Shown here: positions 29,259 to 37,692 of the stretch, piece by piece
How positions within the stretch are numbered: the first letter of the stretch is position 1
Layout of the letters: every line of letters begins with the position of its first letter
Source of the DNA: Cellulomonas sp. SLBN-39
Lineage (GTDB): Bacteria; Actinomycetota; Actinomycetes; Actinomycetales; Cellulomonadaceae
NCBI RefSeq assembly: GCF_006715865.1
Contig: NZ_VFOA01000001.1
Coordinates: forward strand, 3,968,001 to 4,032,000
DNA: 64,000 bases
Reading direction: 5' to 3'
Notes under the pieces: model-generated
What the model saw: the letters and a program-made list of their open reading frames with translations, nothing else
The model's database searches: none
What the model was told of the DNA's origin: nothing
Program-made: the position numbers and the translations under genes

Positions 29259-30172
29259 ACGAGGTCCTCGGTGCCGGTGCGCCGCACGTACGCCGTGACG
29301 AGCAGCAGGATCGAGACCATCAGCACGACCGACAGCGCCGCGGCGGTCGGGTAGTCGAGCACGCGGAAGAACCTCCCGTCGATGACCTGGCCGATCATCG
29401 TGGTGTCGGTGTTGTTGCCCAGCAGCGAGGAGTTCACGTAGTCCCCGGTCGCGGGGATGAACGTCAGCAGCGTCCCGGCGACGACGCCGGGCATCGACAG
29501 CGGCAGCGTGACCGTCCGGAACGTGGTGACCGGCGAGGCGTACAGGTCGGCGCCGGCCTCGAGCATCCGCGGGTCGAGCCGTTCGAGGGCGGCGTACAGC
29601 GGCAGCACCATGAACGGCAGGAAGGCGTAGGTCAGGCCGATGACGACGGCCGCGGGGGTGGCCGCCAGGCGCCCGTCGGGCGGCAGCACGTGCAGCCAGC
29701 GCAGCGCGGTCACGACCGCGGCGTCGTCGGCGAGGATCTGCTTCCAGGCGACGGTCCGCAGGATGAAGCTGGTGAAGAAGGGCGCCACGACGAGCACCAG
29801 CAGCACGCCCTGCAGCGTCGGCCGTCCGCGGGCGCGCACGGCGATCAGGTACGCCATCGGGTACCCGATCACCAGGGTGGCCAGCGTCGCGACGAGCGCG
29901 AAGCCGAACGAGCGCAGCAGCTGCGGCCAGAACTGCGCGAGCGCCTCGGTGTAGTTCTGCCACCGCAGCGCCGGCACGTACTCGCCCAGCTCGCCGCCCG
30001 GGACGGACGTGTACAGCGACGTCGCGAGCAGCGCGCCGACAGGGACGACGAAGAACGCCACGAGGTACAGCACGCCGGGCACGACCAGGCCGCGGTAGCC
30101 CGGGCGCCGGCCGCCGCCCGGGGCCGGGGCGGGCGCCGCCCCGCGCTGGCCGAGCGCCGCAGTGAGGCTCAC
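29255..30172 (-). CDS. potB: Spermidine/putrescine ABC transporter permease
   Basis: A 305-residue permease with about six membrane helices. The ATPase-contact loop is MLEAGADLYASPVTTFRTVTLPLSMPGV (seen as EAGADLYASPVTTFRT and VTLPLSMPGV), and FIPATGDYVNSSLLGN near the end is typical of PotB/PotH. It forms a heterodimer with PotC. About 30 residues before the first helix are Pro/Ala-rich. The GTG at 30172 overlaps the potA stop by four bases. Confidence 0.94.
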   Translation of the reverse strand: MSLTAALGQRGAAPAPAPGGGRRPGYRGLVVPGVLYLVAFFVVPVGALLATSLYTSVPGGELGEYVPALRWQNYTEALAQFWPQLLRSFGFALVATLATLVIGYPMAYLIAVRARGRPTLQGVLLVLVVAPFFTSFILRTVAWKQILADDAAVVTALRWLHVLPPDGRLAATPAAVVIGLTYAFLPFMVLPLYAALERLDPRMLEAGADLYASPVTTFRTVTLPLSMPGVVAGTLLTFIPATGDYVNSSLLGNNTDTTMIGQVIDGRFFRVLDYPTAAALSVVLMVSILLLVTAYVRRTGTEDLV

Positions 30173-31344
30173 GGCTCGCCGTCCAGGTCGACCGTGCCCG
30201 CGGCGGGCGCGTCGTGCCCGTCGAGCGCGAACGTGTGCCCGTGCTGCCACGCGAGGCGGACCCGGTCCCCCGGGGCCCGCGTGCCGCCCCCGAGGTTCTG
30301 GGCGAAGACGCCGAACGTGCCGAGGCCGCCGTCGAGCGCCACCTGGTACTGCGTGGAGACGCCGGTGAACGCGACGTCGACGACCGTGCCGGGACCCAGC
30401 ACGTCCTCGTCCGGCCCGGGCCCGTCCGTCCCGGCGTCCGCGTCGAGGAGGCGGACCTTCTCCGGGCGGACACCGACGAGCACGTCACCGGTCGTGCGCA
30501 CCGCGCGGTCGGCCCGCACGAGCAGCCGCTGCCCGGCCACGTCCACGCCGAGCACGTCGCCGCCGGTCTCCACCACGGTGCCCGGCACGAGGTTCGACTG
30601 CCCGAGGAAGTTCGCGACGAACGCCGTGCGCGGCAGCTCGTACAGGTCCGCCGGTGCGCCCATCTGCTCGATCCGCCCGCCGTTCATCACGGCCACGGTG
30701 TCGGCCATCGACATGGCCTCCTCCTGGTCGTGGGTCACGTGCACGAACGTCAGGCCGACCTCGGACTGGATGCGCTTGAGCTCGAGCTGCATCTGCCGGC
30801 GCAGCTTGAGGTCGAGCGCCCCGAGCGGCTCGTCCAGCAGCAGCAGCGCCGGCCGGTTGACGATCGCCCGGGCCAGGGCGACCCGCTGCTGCTGACCGCC
30901 CGACAGCTGGCCCGGGCGGCGGTCGGCCAGGTGCGCCAGCTCGACGAGCTCCAGCCCCTCGCGGACCCGGCGCGCGACCTCCGCGGCGCGGGTCCGGCGC
31001 AGCCCGAACGCCACGTTCTCCCCCACGCTCAGGTGCGGGAACAGCGCATAGCTCTGGAAGACGGTGTTGACCGGGCGCCGGTGCGGCGGCGCGTCCGTCA
31101 CGTCGCGACCGGCCAGGCTGATCGTCCCCGCGGTGGGCCGCTCGAGCCCGGCGACCATCCGCAGCGTCGTGGTCTTGCCGCACCCCGACGGGCCGAGCAG
31201 CGCGAAGAAGCTGCCCGACGGGACCGTCAGGGTGAGGTCGTCGACCGCGACGAACGCCCCGAAGCGCTTGGTGACGCCCGCGATCTCGAGCGCGGCACCG
31301 TGCTGCGTGCGCACCGGTGCCACGGCCTCCTCGACAGCGGCCAC
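30169..31344 (-). CDS. potA: Spermidine/putrescine ABC transporter ATP-binding protein
   Basis: A 391-residue ATPase that powers polyamine import. It has a Walker A GPSGCGKTT, a Q-loop FQSYALFPHLSV, an ABC signature LSGGQQQRVALARAI, a Walker B LLLLDEPLGALD and a switch His in HVTHDQEEAMSMAD. A C-terminal TOBE-type domain (about 270-380) contains NLVPGTVV and VLVGVRPEKVRL. The GTG at 31344 lies one base after the potD stop. Strict overlaps with potB and potC show one translational unit. Confidence 0.96.
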   Translation of the reverse strand: MAAVEEAVAPVRTQHGAALEIAGVTKRFGAFVAVDDLTLTVPSGSFFALLGPSGCGKTTTLRMVAGLERPTAGTISLAGRDVTDAPPHRRPVNTVFQSYALFPHLSVGENVAFGLRRTRAAEVARRVREGLELVELAHLADRRPGQLSGGQQQRVALARAIVNRPALLLLDEPLGALDLKLRRQMQLELKRIQSEVGLTFVHVTHDQEEAMSMADTVAVMNGGRIEQMGAPADLYELPRTAFVANFLGQSNLVPGTVVETGGDVLGVDVAGQRLLVRADRAVRTTGDVLVGVRPEKVRLLDADAGTDGPGPDEDVLGPGTVVDVAFTGVSTQYQVALDGGLGTFGVFAQNLGGGTRAPGDRVRLAWQHGHTFALDGHDAPAAGTVDLDGEP

Positions 31345-31345
31345 G

Positions 31346-32557
31346 TCAGGCGCCGATCACGTCGAGGAAGCGCCCGTTGTACAGCTCCTCCTCGTCCGGG
31401 GTCAGGCTGCCGAAGACGTGGACGGTCTCGAGCACGAGGTCGTCGGGGAAGATCATCGGGTCCTCGGCGAGCGCGGGGTCGATCTCGAGCATCGCCTCCT
31501 GCGCCCCATGCACCGGCGTGACGTAGTTGACCCAGGCGGCGACCTGCGCCGCGACCTGCGGGTCGTAGTAGTAGTCGAACAGCTGCTCGGCGGCCGCCTT
31601 GCGCGGCGACGGGGTCGGGACCATGAGGTTGTCGCTCCACAGCATCCCGCCCGCGTCGGGCACCGCGAACCCGAACCGGCCGTCGAACTCGTAGTTCAGC
31701 GACGTGATGTCCCCGGACCACGCGATGCACGCCACCGCGTCGCCCGACGCCAGGTCCTGCGTGTAGGAGTTGCCCCGCACCTGCCGGATCTGCCCCGAGG
31801 CGAGCTGCGCCTCGAGCACCTCGAGGGCCGCCGTCCAGTCCGTGTCCGTCCAGGGCCCGGCGGGCGAGACGCCCTGGTCGAGCATCAGCAGGCCGATGGT
31901 GTCGCGCATCTCCGAGAGCACCTCGACCCGGCCCGCGTACTGCGGGTCCCACAGCTGCGACACCGACCGCAGCCCGCCGGGGATCTTCTCCTTGTCCCAC
32001 GCGATGCCGGTCATGCCCGACTGCCACGTGAGCGAGTGGTTGCGCCCGGGGTCGAACGCGACGTCCTGGAGGGTGGTGAGGATGTTCGCCGCGTTCGGGA
32101 TGTTCTCCCGGTCCAGCAGCGCGGCGTAGTCCTGGCGGATCCAGCGCGCGGCCATCCAGTCCGTCAGGGTGACCACGTCGTACCCGATGTCCTGGCCGTT
32201 GGCCAGCTGCCCGGACACCTTGCCGTAGAACGTGTCGTTGTCCTCGATGTCCTCGGCGTAGGCGACCTCGACGCCCGACTGCTCCGTGAACGCCTCGAGC
32301 GTCGGGAAGCTCGTCCCGCTCTCGTCCTGGTCGAGGTACTGGGTCCAGTTCGCCCACCGCACGGCCCCGCCCGCGGACGCGCCGGAACCGCCGGCCGAGG
32401 TCGGGGCGCCGCCGGTGCCGCAGGCCGCGAGCAGGGCACCCGTGCCCAGCGCCCCGGCGGCACCGGCCAGGAGCCGTCGGCGGGAGACGGACGCCCGGGC
32501 CAGGCGCACGAGGTCGCGCACCACGGGGTCGGTCACGGGCGGGCGGCGGTCGCTCAC
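31346..32557 (-). CDS. potD: Spermidine/putrescine-binding lipoprotein of an ABC transporter
   Basis: A 403-residue extracellular solute-binding protein. The N-terminus has SRRRLLAG, a Tat-like twin-arginine motif, followed by a hydrophobic stretch and the lipobox LLAACG, so it is probably a lipoprotein exported folded. The mature part starts with AVRWANWTQYLDQDESGTSF and has YDVVTLTDWMAARW and VPDAGGMLWSDNLMVP, matching PotD/PotF-type proteins. It would capture putrescine or spermidine. GGAG lies seven bases before the GTG at 32557. It is the first gene of the pot unit; the gap at 32558-32708 probably holds its promoter. Confidence 0.95.
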   Translation of the reverse strand: MSDRRPPVTDPVVRDLVRLARASVSRRRLLAGAAGALGTGALLAACGTGGAPTSAGGSGASAGGAVRWANWTQYLDQDESGTSFPTLEAFTEQSGVEVAYAEDIEDNDTFYGKVSGQLANGQDIGYDVVTLTDWMAARWIRQDYAALLDRENIPNAANILTTLQDVAFDPGRNHSLTWQSGMTGIAWDKEKIPGGLRSVSQLWDPQYAGRVEVLSEMRDTIGLLMLDQGVSPAGPWTDTDWTAALEVLEAQLASGQIRQVRGNSYTQDLASGDAVACIAWSGDITSLNYEFDGRFGFAVPDAGGMLWSDNLMVPTPSPRKAAAEQLFDYYYDPQVAAQVAAWVNYVTPVHGAQEAMLEIDPALAEDPMIFPDDLVLETVHVFGSLTPDEEELYNGRFLDVIGA

Positions 32558-32658
32558 GTCGTCTCCTCTCGACGAGCCGGCACGGGGCGCCGGGCTGACC
32601 GGATCGTGGCGTAGCGACCGCGCCCGACACAAGGAATTCGTGGTGATCTGCTCTCGCG

Positions 32659-32674
32659 GCAACGAAAAGTTTGC
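32659..32674. promoter_or_regulatory. Imperfect operator candidate upstream of potD
   Basis: GCAACGAAAAGTTTGC has GCAA/TTGC arms around an AT-rich centre, in an unusually AT-rich stretch between the potD start and the dehydrogenase stop. It lies about 100 bases before potD. It may bind the nearby Lrp-type regulator. Confidence 0.3.
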
Positions 32675-32708
32675 ATCCCCGGAACATTCGGCCGCGCAGA
32701 CGGTGGCC

Positions 32709-34145
32709 TCAGGCCTCGAACGCCGACATCACGTGCTTGATCCGCGTGTACTCCTCGAACCCGTACATGGACAGGTCCTTGCCGTGCCCCGAGTGCTTGA
32801 AGCCGCCGTGCGGCATCTCCGCCACGAACGGGATGTGCGTGTTGATCCACACGACGCCGAAGTCCAGGGCCCGCGACGCCCGCATCGCCCGGCCGTGGTC
32901 GGCGGTCCACACCGACGACGACAGCCCGTACCGCACGTCGTTGGCCAGCCGCAGCGCCTCGTCCTCGTCGGCGAACGTCTGCACCGTCACGACCGGCCCG
33001 AAGATCTCCTCCTGGACGGCCTCGTCGCCCTGGCGCAGCCCGTCGACGACCGTCGCCTCCAGGAACCAGCCCGGACCGTCGGGCCGCTCGCCGCCGGCCA
33101 CGACGCGGGCGTGCGCCGGCAGCCGGTCGAGGAACCCGGTGACCCGGTCGAGCTGGGCGGCGTTGTTGACCGGGCCGAACGCGACGTCCGGGTCCGCCGG
33201 CACCCCCGTGCGGCGCTCGCGGGCGGCCTGCGCGAGCGCCGCGACGAAGTCGTCGTGCACCTTCTCGTGCACGAGCACGCGCGTGGCCGCGGTGCAGTCC
33301 TGCCCCGCGTTGTAGTAGCCGGCGTCCGCGATCCCCGCGGCCGCCACGGCCAGGTCGGCGTCGTCGAAGACCAGCACCGGCGCCTTGCCCCCGAGCTCGA
33401 GGTGCACGCGCTTGAGCCCGTCGGCGGCGGCCCGCGCCACCTCCGCCCCGGCGCGGACGGAGCCGGTGATCGCAACCATGTCCGGGCGCGGGTGGGAGAC
33501 GACGGCACGGCCGGTGTCCCGGTCGCCGCACACCACGTTGAGCACGCCCTTCGGGAGCACCTGCGCGGCGAGCTCGGCCAGGCGCAGCGTCGTCACGGGC
33601 GTGGTGTCCGACGGCTTGAGGACGATCGTGTTGCCCGCCGCGAGCGCGGGGGCGATCTTCCACACCGCCATCATCAGGGGGTAGTTCCAGGGCGTGACCT
33701 GCCCGACGACGCCGACGGGCTCGCGCCGCACCCACGACGTGTGCCCGGCCGTGTACTCCCCCGCGGACAGCCCGGTGAGCACGCGCGCGGCACCGGCGAA
33801 GAAGCGCAGCTGGTCGACGCACGGCGGGATCTCGTCCGCGGCCGTCAGGTGCAGGGGCTTGCCGGTGTTGCGCGACTCCGCCGCGACGAGCTCGTCGGCG
33901 TGCGCCTCCACGAGGTCCGCGAGCGCGAGCAGGGCGAGCTGCCGCTCGGCGGGCGTGGTGCGGCCCCAGCCGACGGCGGCGCGGTCGGCCGCGGCGTAGG
34001 CGTCGGCGACGTCGGCGGCGCCGCTGCGGGGGGCGCGGGCGTACTCCTGCCCGGTGCTGGGGTCGACGACGGGGGTGGTGGCGCCGTCACGGGCGGGGCG
34101 GGGCTCGCCGTCGACGAGGTTGGTCAGCTCGAGGGTCGTGGTCAC
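32709..34145 (-). CDS. Gamma-aminobutyraldehyde dehydrogenase
   Basis: A 478-residue NAD(P)-dependent aldehyde dehydrogenase. It has VTPWNYPLMMAVWKIAPALAAGNT (seen as VTPWNYPLMMAVWK and IAPALAAGNT), the active-site Glu in LELGGKAPV and the catalytic Cys in YYNAGQDCTAATR. The YYNAGQDC and TPWNYPLMM features match aminobutyraldehyde dehydrogenases (PatD/PuuC side of the family). It would oxidise 4-aminobutanal, made from putrescine, to 4-aminobutyrate. The GTG at 34145 follows AGGAG. The gene runs divergently from the Lrp regulator and is upstream of potD on the same strand. Confidence 0.93.
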   Translation of the reverse strand: MTTTLELTNLVDGEPRPARDGATTPVVDPSTGQEYARAPRSGAADVADAYAAADRAAVGWGRTTPAERQLALLALADLVEAHADELVAAESRNTGKPLHLTAADEIPPCVDQLRFFAGAARVLTGLSAGEYTAGHTSWVRREPVGVVGQVTPWNYPLMMAVWKIAPALAAGNTIVLKPSDTTPVTTLRLAELAAQVLPKGVLNVVCGDRDTGRAVVSHPRPDMVAITGSVRAGAEVARAAADGLKRVHLELGGKAPVLVFDDADLAVAAAGIADAGYYNAGQDCTAATRVLVHEKVHDDFVAALAQAARERRTGVPADPDVAFGPVNNAAQLDRVTGFLDRLPAHARVVAGGERPDGPGWFLEATVVDGLRQGDEAVQEEIFGPVVTVQTFADEDEALRLANDVRYGLSSSVWTADHGRAMRASRALDFGVVWINTHIPFVAEMPHGGFKHSGHGKDLSMYGFEEYTRIKHVMSAFEA

Positions 34146-34170
34146 GCCGGCTCCTGCGGGTGGTCCGGGA

Positions 34171-34206
34171 GGTCGGCCCGGCGGGGCGGGTCGGCCCGGC
34201 GGGGCG
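34171..34206. repeat. Two adjacent 18-bp direct repeats in the ALDH-Lrp intergenic region
   Basis: GGTCGGCCCGGCGGGGCG occurs at 34171-34188 and again at 34189-34206 without a mismatch. It sits 26 bases upstream of the dehydrogenase start, within the 204-base divergent promoter region. It may be a regulator binding array or simple slippage. Confidence 0.75.
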
Positions 34207-34261
34207 TGGCACGCCCGCCACGGTGGAGTCTTGCGACGTCGGTATCCGGATGTCGAGAGTG

Positions 34262-34276
34262 TTTCGGGGCGCGAAA
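34262..34276. promoter_or_regulatory. Inverted repeat TTTCG-n5-CGAAA, candidate Lrp operator
   Basis: TTTCG (34262-34266) and CGAAA (34272-34276) are separated by GGGCG, in an AT-richer part of the divergent region. Lrp/AsnC proteins often bind imperfect 15-bp palindromes with similar spacing. It is 74 bases before the Lrp ATG. Confidence 0.45.
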
Positions 34277-34349
34277 TCAGAAGTTCACATGGCGATCTGG
34301 CACGGAATCCCTTGCGCGGAGGCCTCGGCAGGCAGCACGATCGGGCGTC

Positions 34350-34820
34350 ATGACCACCCGACCCGCCGCCCCGGTGGTGCTCGACGACGTCGCCAAGGCG
34401 ATCATCGAGCAGCTCCAGGAGGACGGCCGCCGCCCGTACGCGACGATCGGCAAGGCCGTCGGGCTGTCCGAGGCGGCGGTCCGCCAGCGGGTGCAGCGCC
34501 TGCAGGACGCCGGCGTCATCCAGGTCGTGGCCGTGACCGACCCGATGCAGGTGGGCTTCCGCCGGCAGGCGATGATCGGGGTGCGCGCCGACGGCGACCT
34601 GACCACGCTGGCGGAGTCCCTCGCGGCGGTCCCCGAGGTCGACTACGTGGTCGTGACCGCCGGGTCCTTCGACGTCCTCGTCGAGGTGGTGTGCGAGGAC
34701 GACGAGCACCTGCTGCGGGTCCTCAACGAGTCCGTGCGCACCCTGCCCGGGGTGCGCGAGTCCGAGACGTTCGTCTACCTGCGCCTGCACAAGCAGCTCT
34801 ACAACTGGGGGACCAGATGA
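34350..34820 (+). CDS. Lrp/AsnC-family transcriptional regulator
   Basis: A 156-residue protein. The N-terminal helix-turn-helix domain (VAKAIIEQLQEDGRRPYATIGKAVGLSEAAVRQRVQRLQDAGVI, seen as IIEQLQEDGRRPYATIGKAV and GLSEAAVRQRVQRLQ) binds DNA. The C-terminal RAM/ligand domain (about 70-150, VPEVDYVVVTAGSFDVLVEV, EDDEHLLRVLNESVRTLPGV) oligomerises and senses amino acids or amines. It probably controls the divergent dehydrogenase-pot genes and the two genes downstream, with which it overlaps (stop TGA inside ATGA of the aminotransferase start). Confidence 0.95.
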   Translation: MTTRPAAPVVLDDVAKAIIEQLQEDGRRPYATIGKAVGLSEAAVRQRVQRLQDAGVIQVVAVTDPMQVGFRRQAMIGVRADGDLTTLAESLAAVPEVDYVVVTAGSFDVLVEVVCEDDEHLLRVLNESVRTLPGVRESETFVYLRLHKQLYNWGTR

Positions 34821-36193
34821 GCACCACGCCCCGCGGCACCGACCGCGCCACCGCCGCCCGCGACCACCTGTGGGGCCACTTCACGCGGCAGAGCGCGTGG
34901 GAGCACGACGTGCCGATCATGGTGCGCGGCGAGGGCCACCACGTGTGGGACTCCCGCGGGCACCGGCTCATCGACGGGCTGTCGGGGCTGTTCGTCGTCC
35001 AGCTCGGGCACGGGCGCACCGAGCTCGCGCAGGCGGCGGCCGACCAGGCCAGAGAGCTGGCGTTCTTCCCGCTGTGGTCGTACGCCCACCCCCACGCGAT
35101 CGACCTCGCGGAGCGGCTGGCCGCGCACGCCCCGGGCGACCTCAACCGGGTGTTCTTCACGACCGGCGGCGGTGAGGCCGTCGAGACGGCGTGGAAGCTG
35201 GCCAAGCAGTACTGGAAGCTCATGGGCCGCCCGGGCAAGCACAAGGTGATCTCCCGGGCGATCGCGTACCACGGCACCACCCAGGGCGCGCTGTCGATCA
35301 CCGGGCTGCCCGAGCTGAAGCAGGCGTTCGAGCCGCTGGTCCCCGGCGGGCACAAGGTGCCCAACACCAACCAGTACCGCGCCCCGGAGCACCTGCGCGA
35401 CGACCCGAAGGCGTTCGGCCGGTGGGCCGCGGACCGGATCGCGGAGGCCATCGAGTTCGAGGGCCCCGAGACGGTCGCCGCGGTGTTCCTCGAGCCCGTG
35501 CAGAACGCCGGCGGGTGCTTCCCGCCGCCGCCCGGGTACTTCGAGCGGGTGCGGGAGATCTGCGACGAGCACGACGTGCTGCTCGTCTCCGACGAGGTGA
35601 TCTGCGCGTTCGGGCGGATCGGGTCGATCTTCGCCTGCGAGGACCTCGGCTACCAGCCCGACATGATCACCTGCGCCAAGGGCATGACGTCCGGGTACTC
35701 CCCCATCGGCGCGTGCATCGCCTCGGACCGGCTGTTCGAGCCGTTCGCGACCGGGTCGACGAGCTTCGCGCACGGGTACACCTTCGGCGGGCACCCGGTC
35801 TCGGCCGCCGTCGCCATGGCCAACCTCGACCTGTTCGAGGCCGAGCACGTCGTGGACCACGTGCACGAGCAGGCACCCGTGCTGCGCCGGACGCTCGAAC
35901 GGCTGCTGGACCTGCCGATCGTCGGCGACGTGCGCGGCGAGGGCTTCTTCTACGGGATCGAGCTCGTCAAGGACAAGGTCACGCGCGAGACGTTCGACGA
36001 CGACGAGTCCGAGCGGCTGCTGCGCGGGTTCCTCACCCCTGCCCTGTACGAGGCCGGGCTGTACTGCCGGGCCGACGACCGCGGGGACCCGGTGATCCAG
36101 CTCGCGCCGCCCCTGACCTGCGGGCCGGCGCAGTTCGACGAGATCCAGCAGATCCTGCGCGGCGTGCTCGGCGAGGCGTGGGCCCGGCTGTGA
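34817..36193 (+). CDS. Class III aminotransferase, probably putrescine/diamine aminotransferase
   Basis: A 458-residue PLP enzyme. It has FTTGGGEAVETAWKLAKQYW and RAIAYHGTTQGALSITG, then FLEPVQNAGGCFPPP and LLVSDEVICAFGRIG (the PLP Asp). The Schiff-base Lys is in TCAKGMTSGYSP. These match the SpuC/putrescine-pyruvate group of omega aminotransferases. Next to aminobutyraldehyde dehydrogenase and PotABCD it would transfer an amino group from putrescine to give 4-aminobutanal. Taurine or beta-alanine activity cannot be excluded. It overlaps the Lrp gene by four bases and the FAD gene by four bases. Confidence 0.92.
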   Translation: MSTTPRGTDRATAARDHLWGHFTRQSAWEHDVPIMVRGEGHHVWDSRGHRLIDGLSGLFVVQLGHGRTELAQAAADQARELAFFPLWSYAHPHAIDLAERLAAHAPGDLNRVFFTTGGGEAVETAWKLAKQYWKLMGRPGKHKVISRAIAYHGTTQGALSITGLPELKQAFEPLVPGGHKVPNTNQYRAPEHLRDDPKAFGRWAADRIAEAIEFEGPETVAAVFLEPVQNAGGCFPPPPGYFERVREICDEHDVLLVSDEVICAFGRIGSIFACEDLGYQPDMITCAKGMTSGYSPIGACIASDRLFEPFATGSTSFAHGYTFGGHPVSAAVAMANLDLFEAEHVVDHVHEQAPVLRRTLERLLDLPIVGDVRGEGFFYGIELVKDKVTRETFDDDESERLLRGFLTPALYEAGLYCRADDRGDPVIQLAPPLTCGPAQFDEIQQILRGVLGEAWARL

Positions 36194-37596
36194 GCGCCGC
36201 GACCCGGGTCGACGACGCGACGCACCTGCGCGGGCTGTCCCTGTGGTGGGACCAGGTCGTGGCCGAGGACCCCGGCGCCGCGGCACCCCGGCCGCCCCTG
36301 GACGGGGACACCACCGCCGACGTCGTCGTGGTCGGGGGCGGGTACACCGGGCTGTGGACGGCGTACTACCTGCTGGAGGCCGACCCGTCGCTCGACGTCC
36401 TCGTCGTCGAGCAGGACGTCGCCGGCTCGGGCGCCAGCGGACGCAACGGCGGCTGGTGCTCGGCCCTCTTCCCCACCTCCCCCGACGCCCTCGCCCGCCG
36501 CCACGGCGCCGACGCGGCACGCGAGATGCGCGCCGCCATGCGCGACACCGTCGTCGAGGTGGGCGGCGTCGCGGCCGCCGAGCAGATCGACTGCGACTTC
36601 GCCTACGGCGGGACCGTGACGCTCGCCCGCACGGCCCCGCAGGTCGACCGCGTGACCCGGGAGGCCGCCGAGGGTGCCCGCTGGGGCGACGAGGTCCAGC
36701 TCCTCGACGCCGAGGGCGTGGCCGAGCACGTGCGCGCCGAGGGCGTGCTGGCCGGCACCTGGACGCCCGACTGCGCGCGCGTGCAGCCGGCCCGGCTGGC
36801 GCACGGGCTCGCGCAGGTGCTCGTCGCCCGTGGCGCCAGGATCGCGGAGCGCACCCGCGCCCTGCGGCTGTCGCCGCGGGCCGTCGTCACCGACCAGGGC
36901 ACGGTGCGCTGCCGCTGGGTCGTGCGCGCGACCGAAGCGTGGACGCCGCGCCTGCCCGGGTCCGCCCGGGACGTCGTGCCCGTCTACTCCCTCATGGTCG
37001 CGACCGAGCCCCTGCCCGCGTCCGTGTGGGCCACGATCGGCCTCGACCGCGGGCAGACGTTCACCGACGCCCGCCACCTGGTGGTCTACGGGCAGCGCAC
37101 CGCGGACGACCGCCTGGCGTTCGGCGGCCGCGGCGCGCCGTACCACCCCGGATCGGCCGTCGACGCCCGGTACGACCAGGTGCCCCGCGTGCACGCGCAC
37201 CTGCACCGCACGCTCGTCGACCTCTTCCCGGCCGTCGCCGACCACGCCGTCACGCACACGTGGGGAGGCGCGCTCGGCGTGCCCCGCGACTGGCACGCGT
37301 CCGTGGGGCTCGACCCGGCGACGGGCATCGGCTGGGCCGGCGGGTACGTCGGTGACGGCGTCGGCACCGCGAACCTCGCGGGGCGCACGCTGGCCGACCT
37401 CATCACCGGCGCCGACACCCCGTTGACCCGGCTGCCGTGGGTCGGGCACCGCTCACCGGCGTGGGAGCCCGAGCCCGTGCGCTGGGCCGAGATCACCGCC
37501 GCCCGCTGGGCCGCGACCTGGGCCGACGCCGCCGAGCGCCGCACCGGTCGCCCCAGCCTCGTCGCCCGCGCGCTGTCCCCGTTCCTCGGGCACTGA
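36190..37596 (+). CDS. FAD-dependent oxidoreductase (DAO family, gamma-glutamylputrescine oxidase-like)
   Basis: A 468-residue flavoenzyme of the D-amino acid oxidase fold. The dinucleotide loop VVVVGGGYTGLWTAYYLLE near residue 45 and GSGASGRNGGWCSALF near 80 are typical of OrdL/PuuB-like amine oxidases. WGGALGVPRDWHASVGLD and GYVGDGVGTANLAGRTLADL lie near the end. It probably oxidises a polyamine or derivative; the exact substrate is unclear. The GTG start overlaps the aminotransferase stop in GTGA, so it belongs to the same unit. It is convergent with dxr. Confidence 0.9.
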   Translation: MSAATRVDDATHLRGLSLWWDQVVAEDPGAAAPRPPLDGDTTADVVVVGGGYTGLWTAYYLLEADPSLDVLVVEQDVAGSGASGRNGGWCSALFPTSPDALARRHGADAAREMRAAMRDTVVEVGGVAAAEQIDCDFAYGGTVTLARTAPQVDRVTREAAEGARWGDEVQLLDAEGVAEHVRAEGVLAGTWTPDCARVQPARLAHGLAQVLVARGARIAERTRALRLSPRAVVTDQGTVRCRWVVRATEAWTPRLPGSARDVVPVYSLMVATEPLPASVWATIGLDRGQTFTDARHLVVYGQRTADDRLAFGGRGAPYHPGSAVDARYDQVPRVHAHLHRTLVDLFPAVADHAVTHTWGGALGVPRDWHASVGLDPATGIGWAGGYVGDGVGTANLAGRTLADLITGADTPLTRLPWVGHRSPAWEPEPVRWAEITAARWAATWADAAERRTGRPSLVARALSPFLGH

Positions 37597-37692
37597 TCCG
37601 GCACGCACGGCACGGCCGCGTCTGCTGGGGCGGGCGAGCGGTAGACCCGTCCCGCCGACGGACCCGTGCGTTCCGCGTCCGCCGGCGGCGGG

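Noticed and set aside
37597-37692. Terminator between the FAD oxidase gene and dxr
   Set aside because: Only short, weak pairings (GGCGGG/CCCGCC with a long loop) could be found in this convergent gap.
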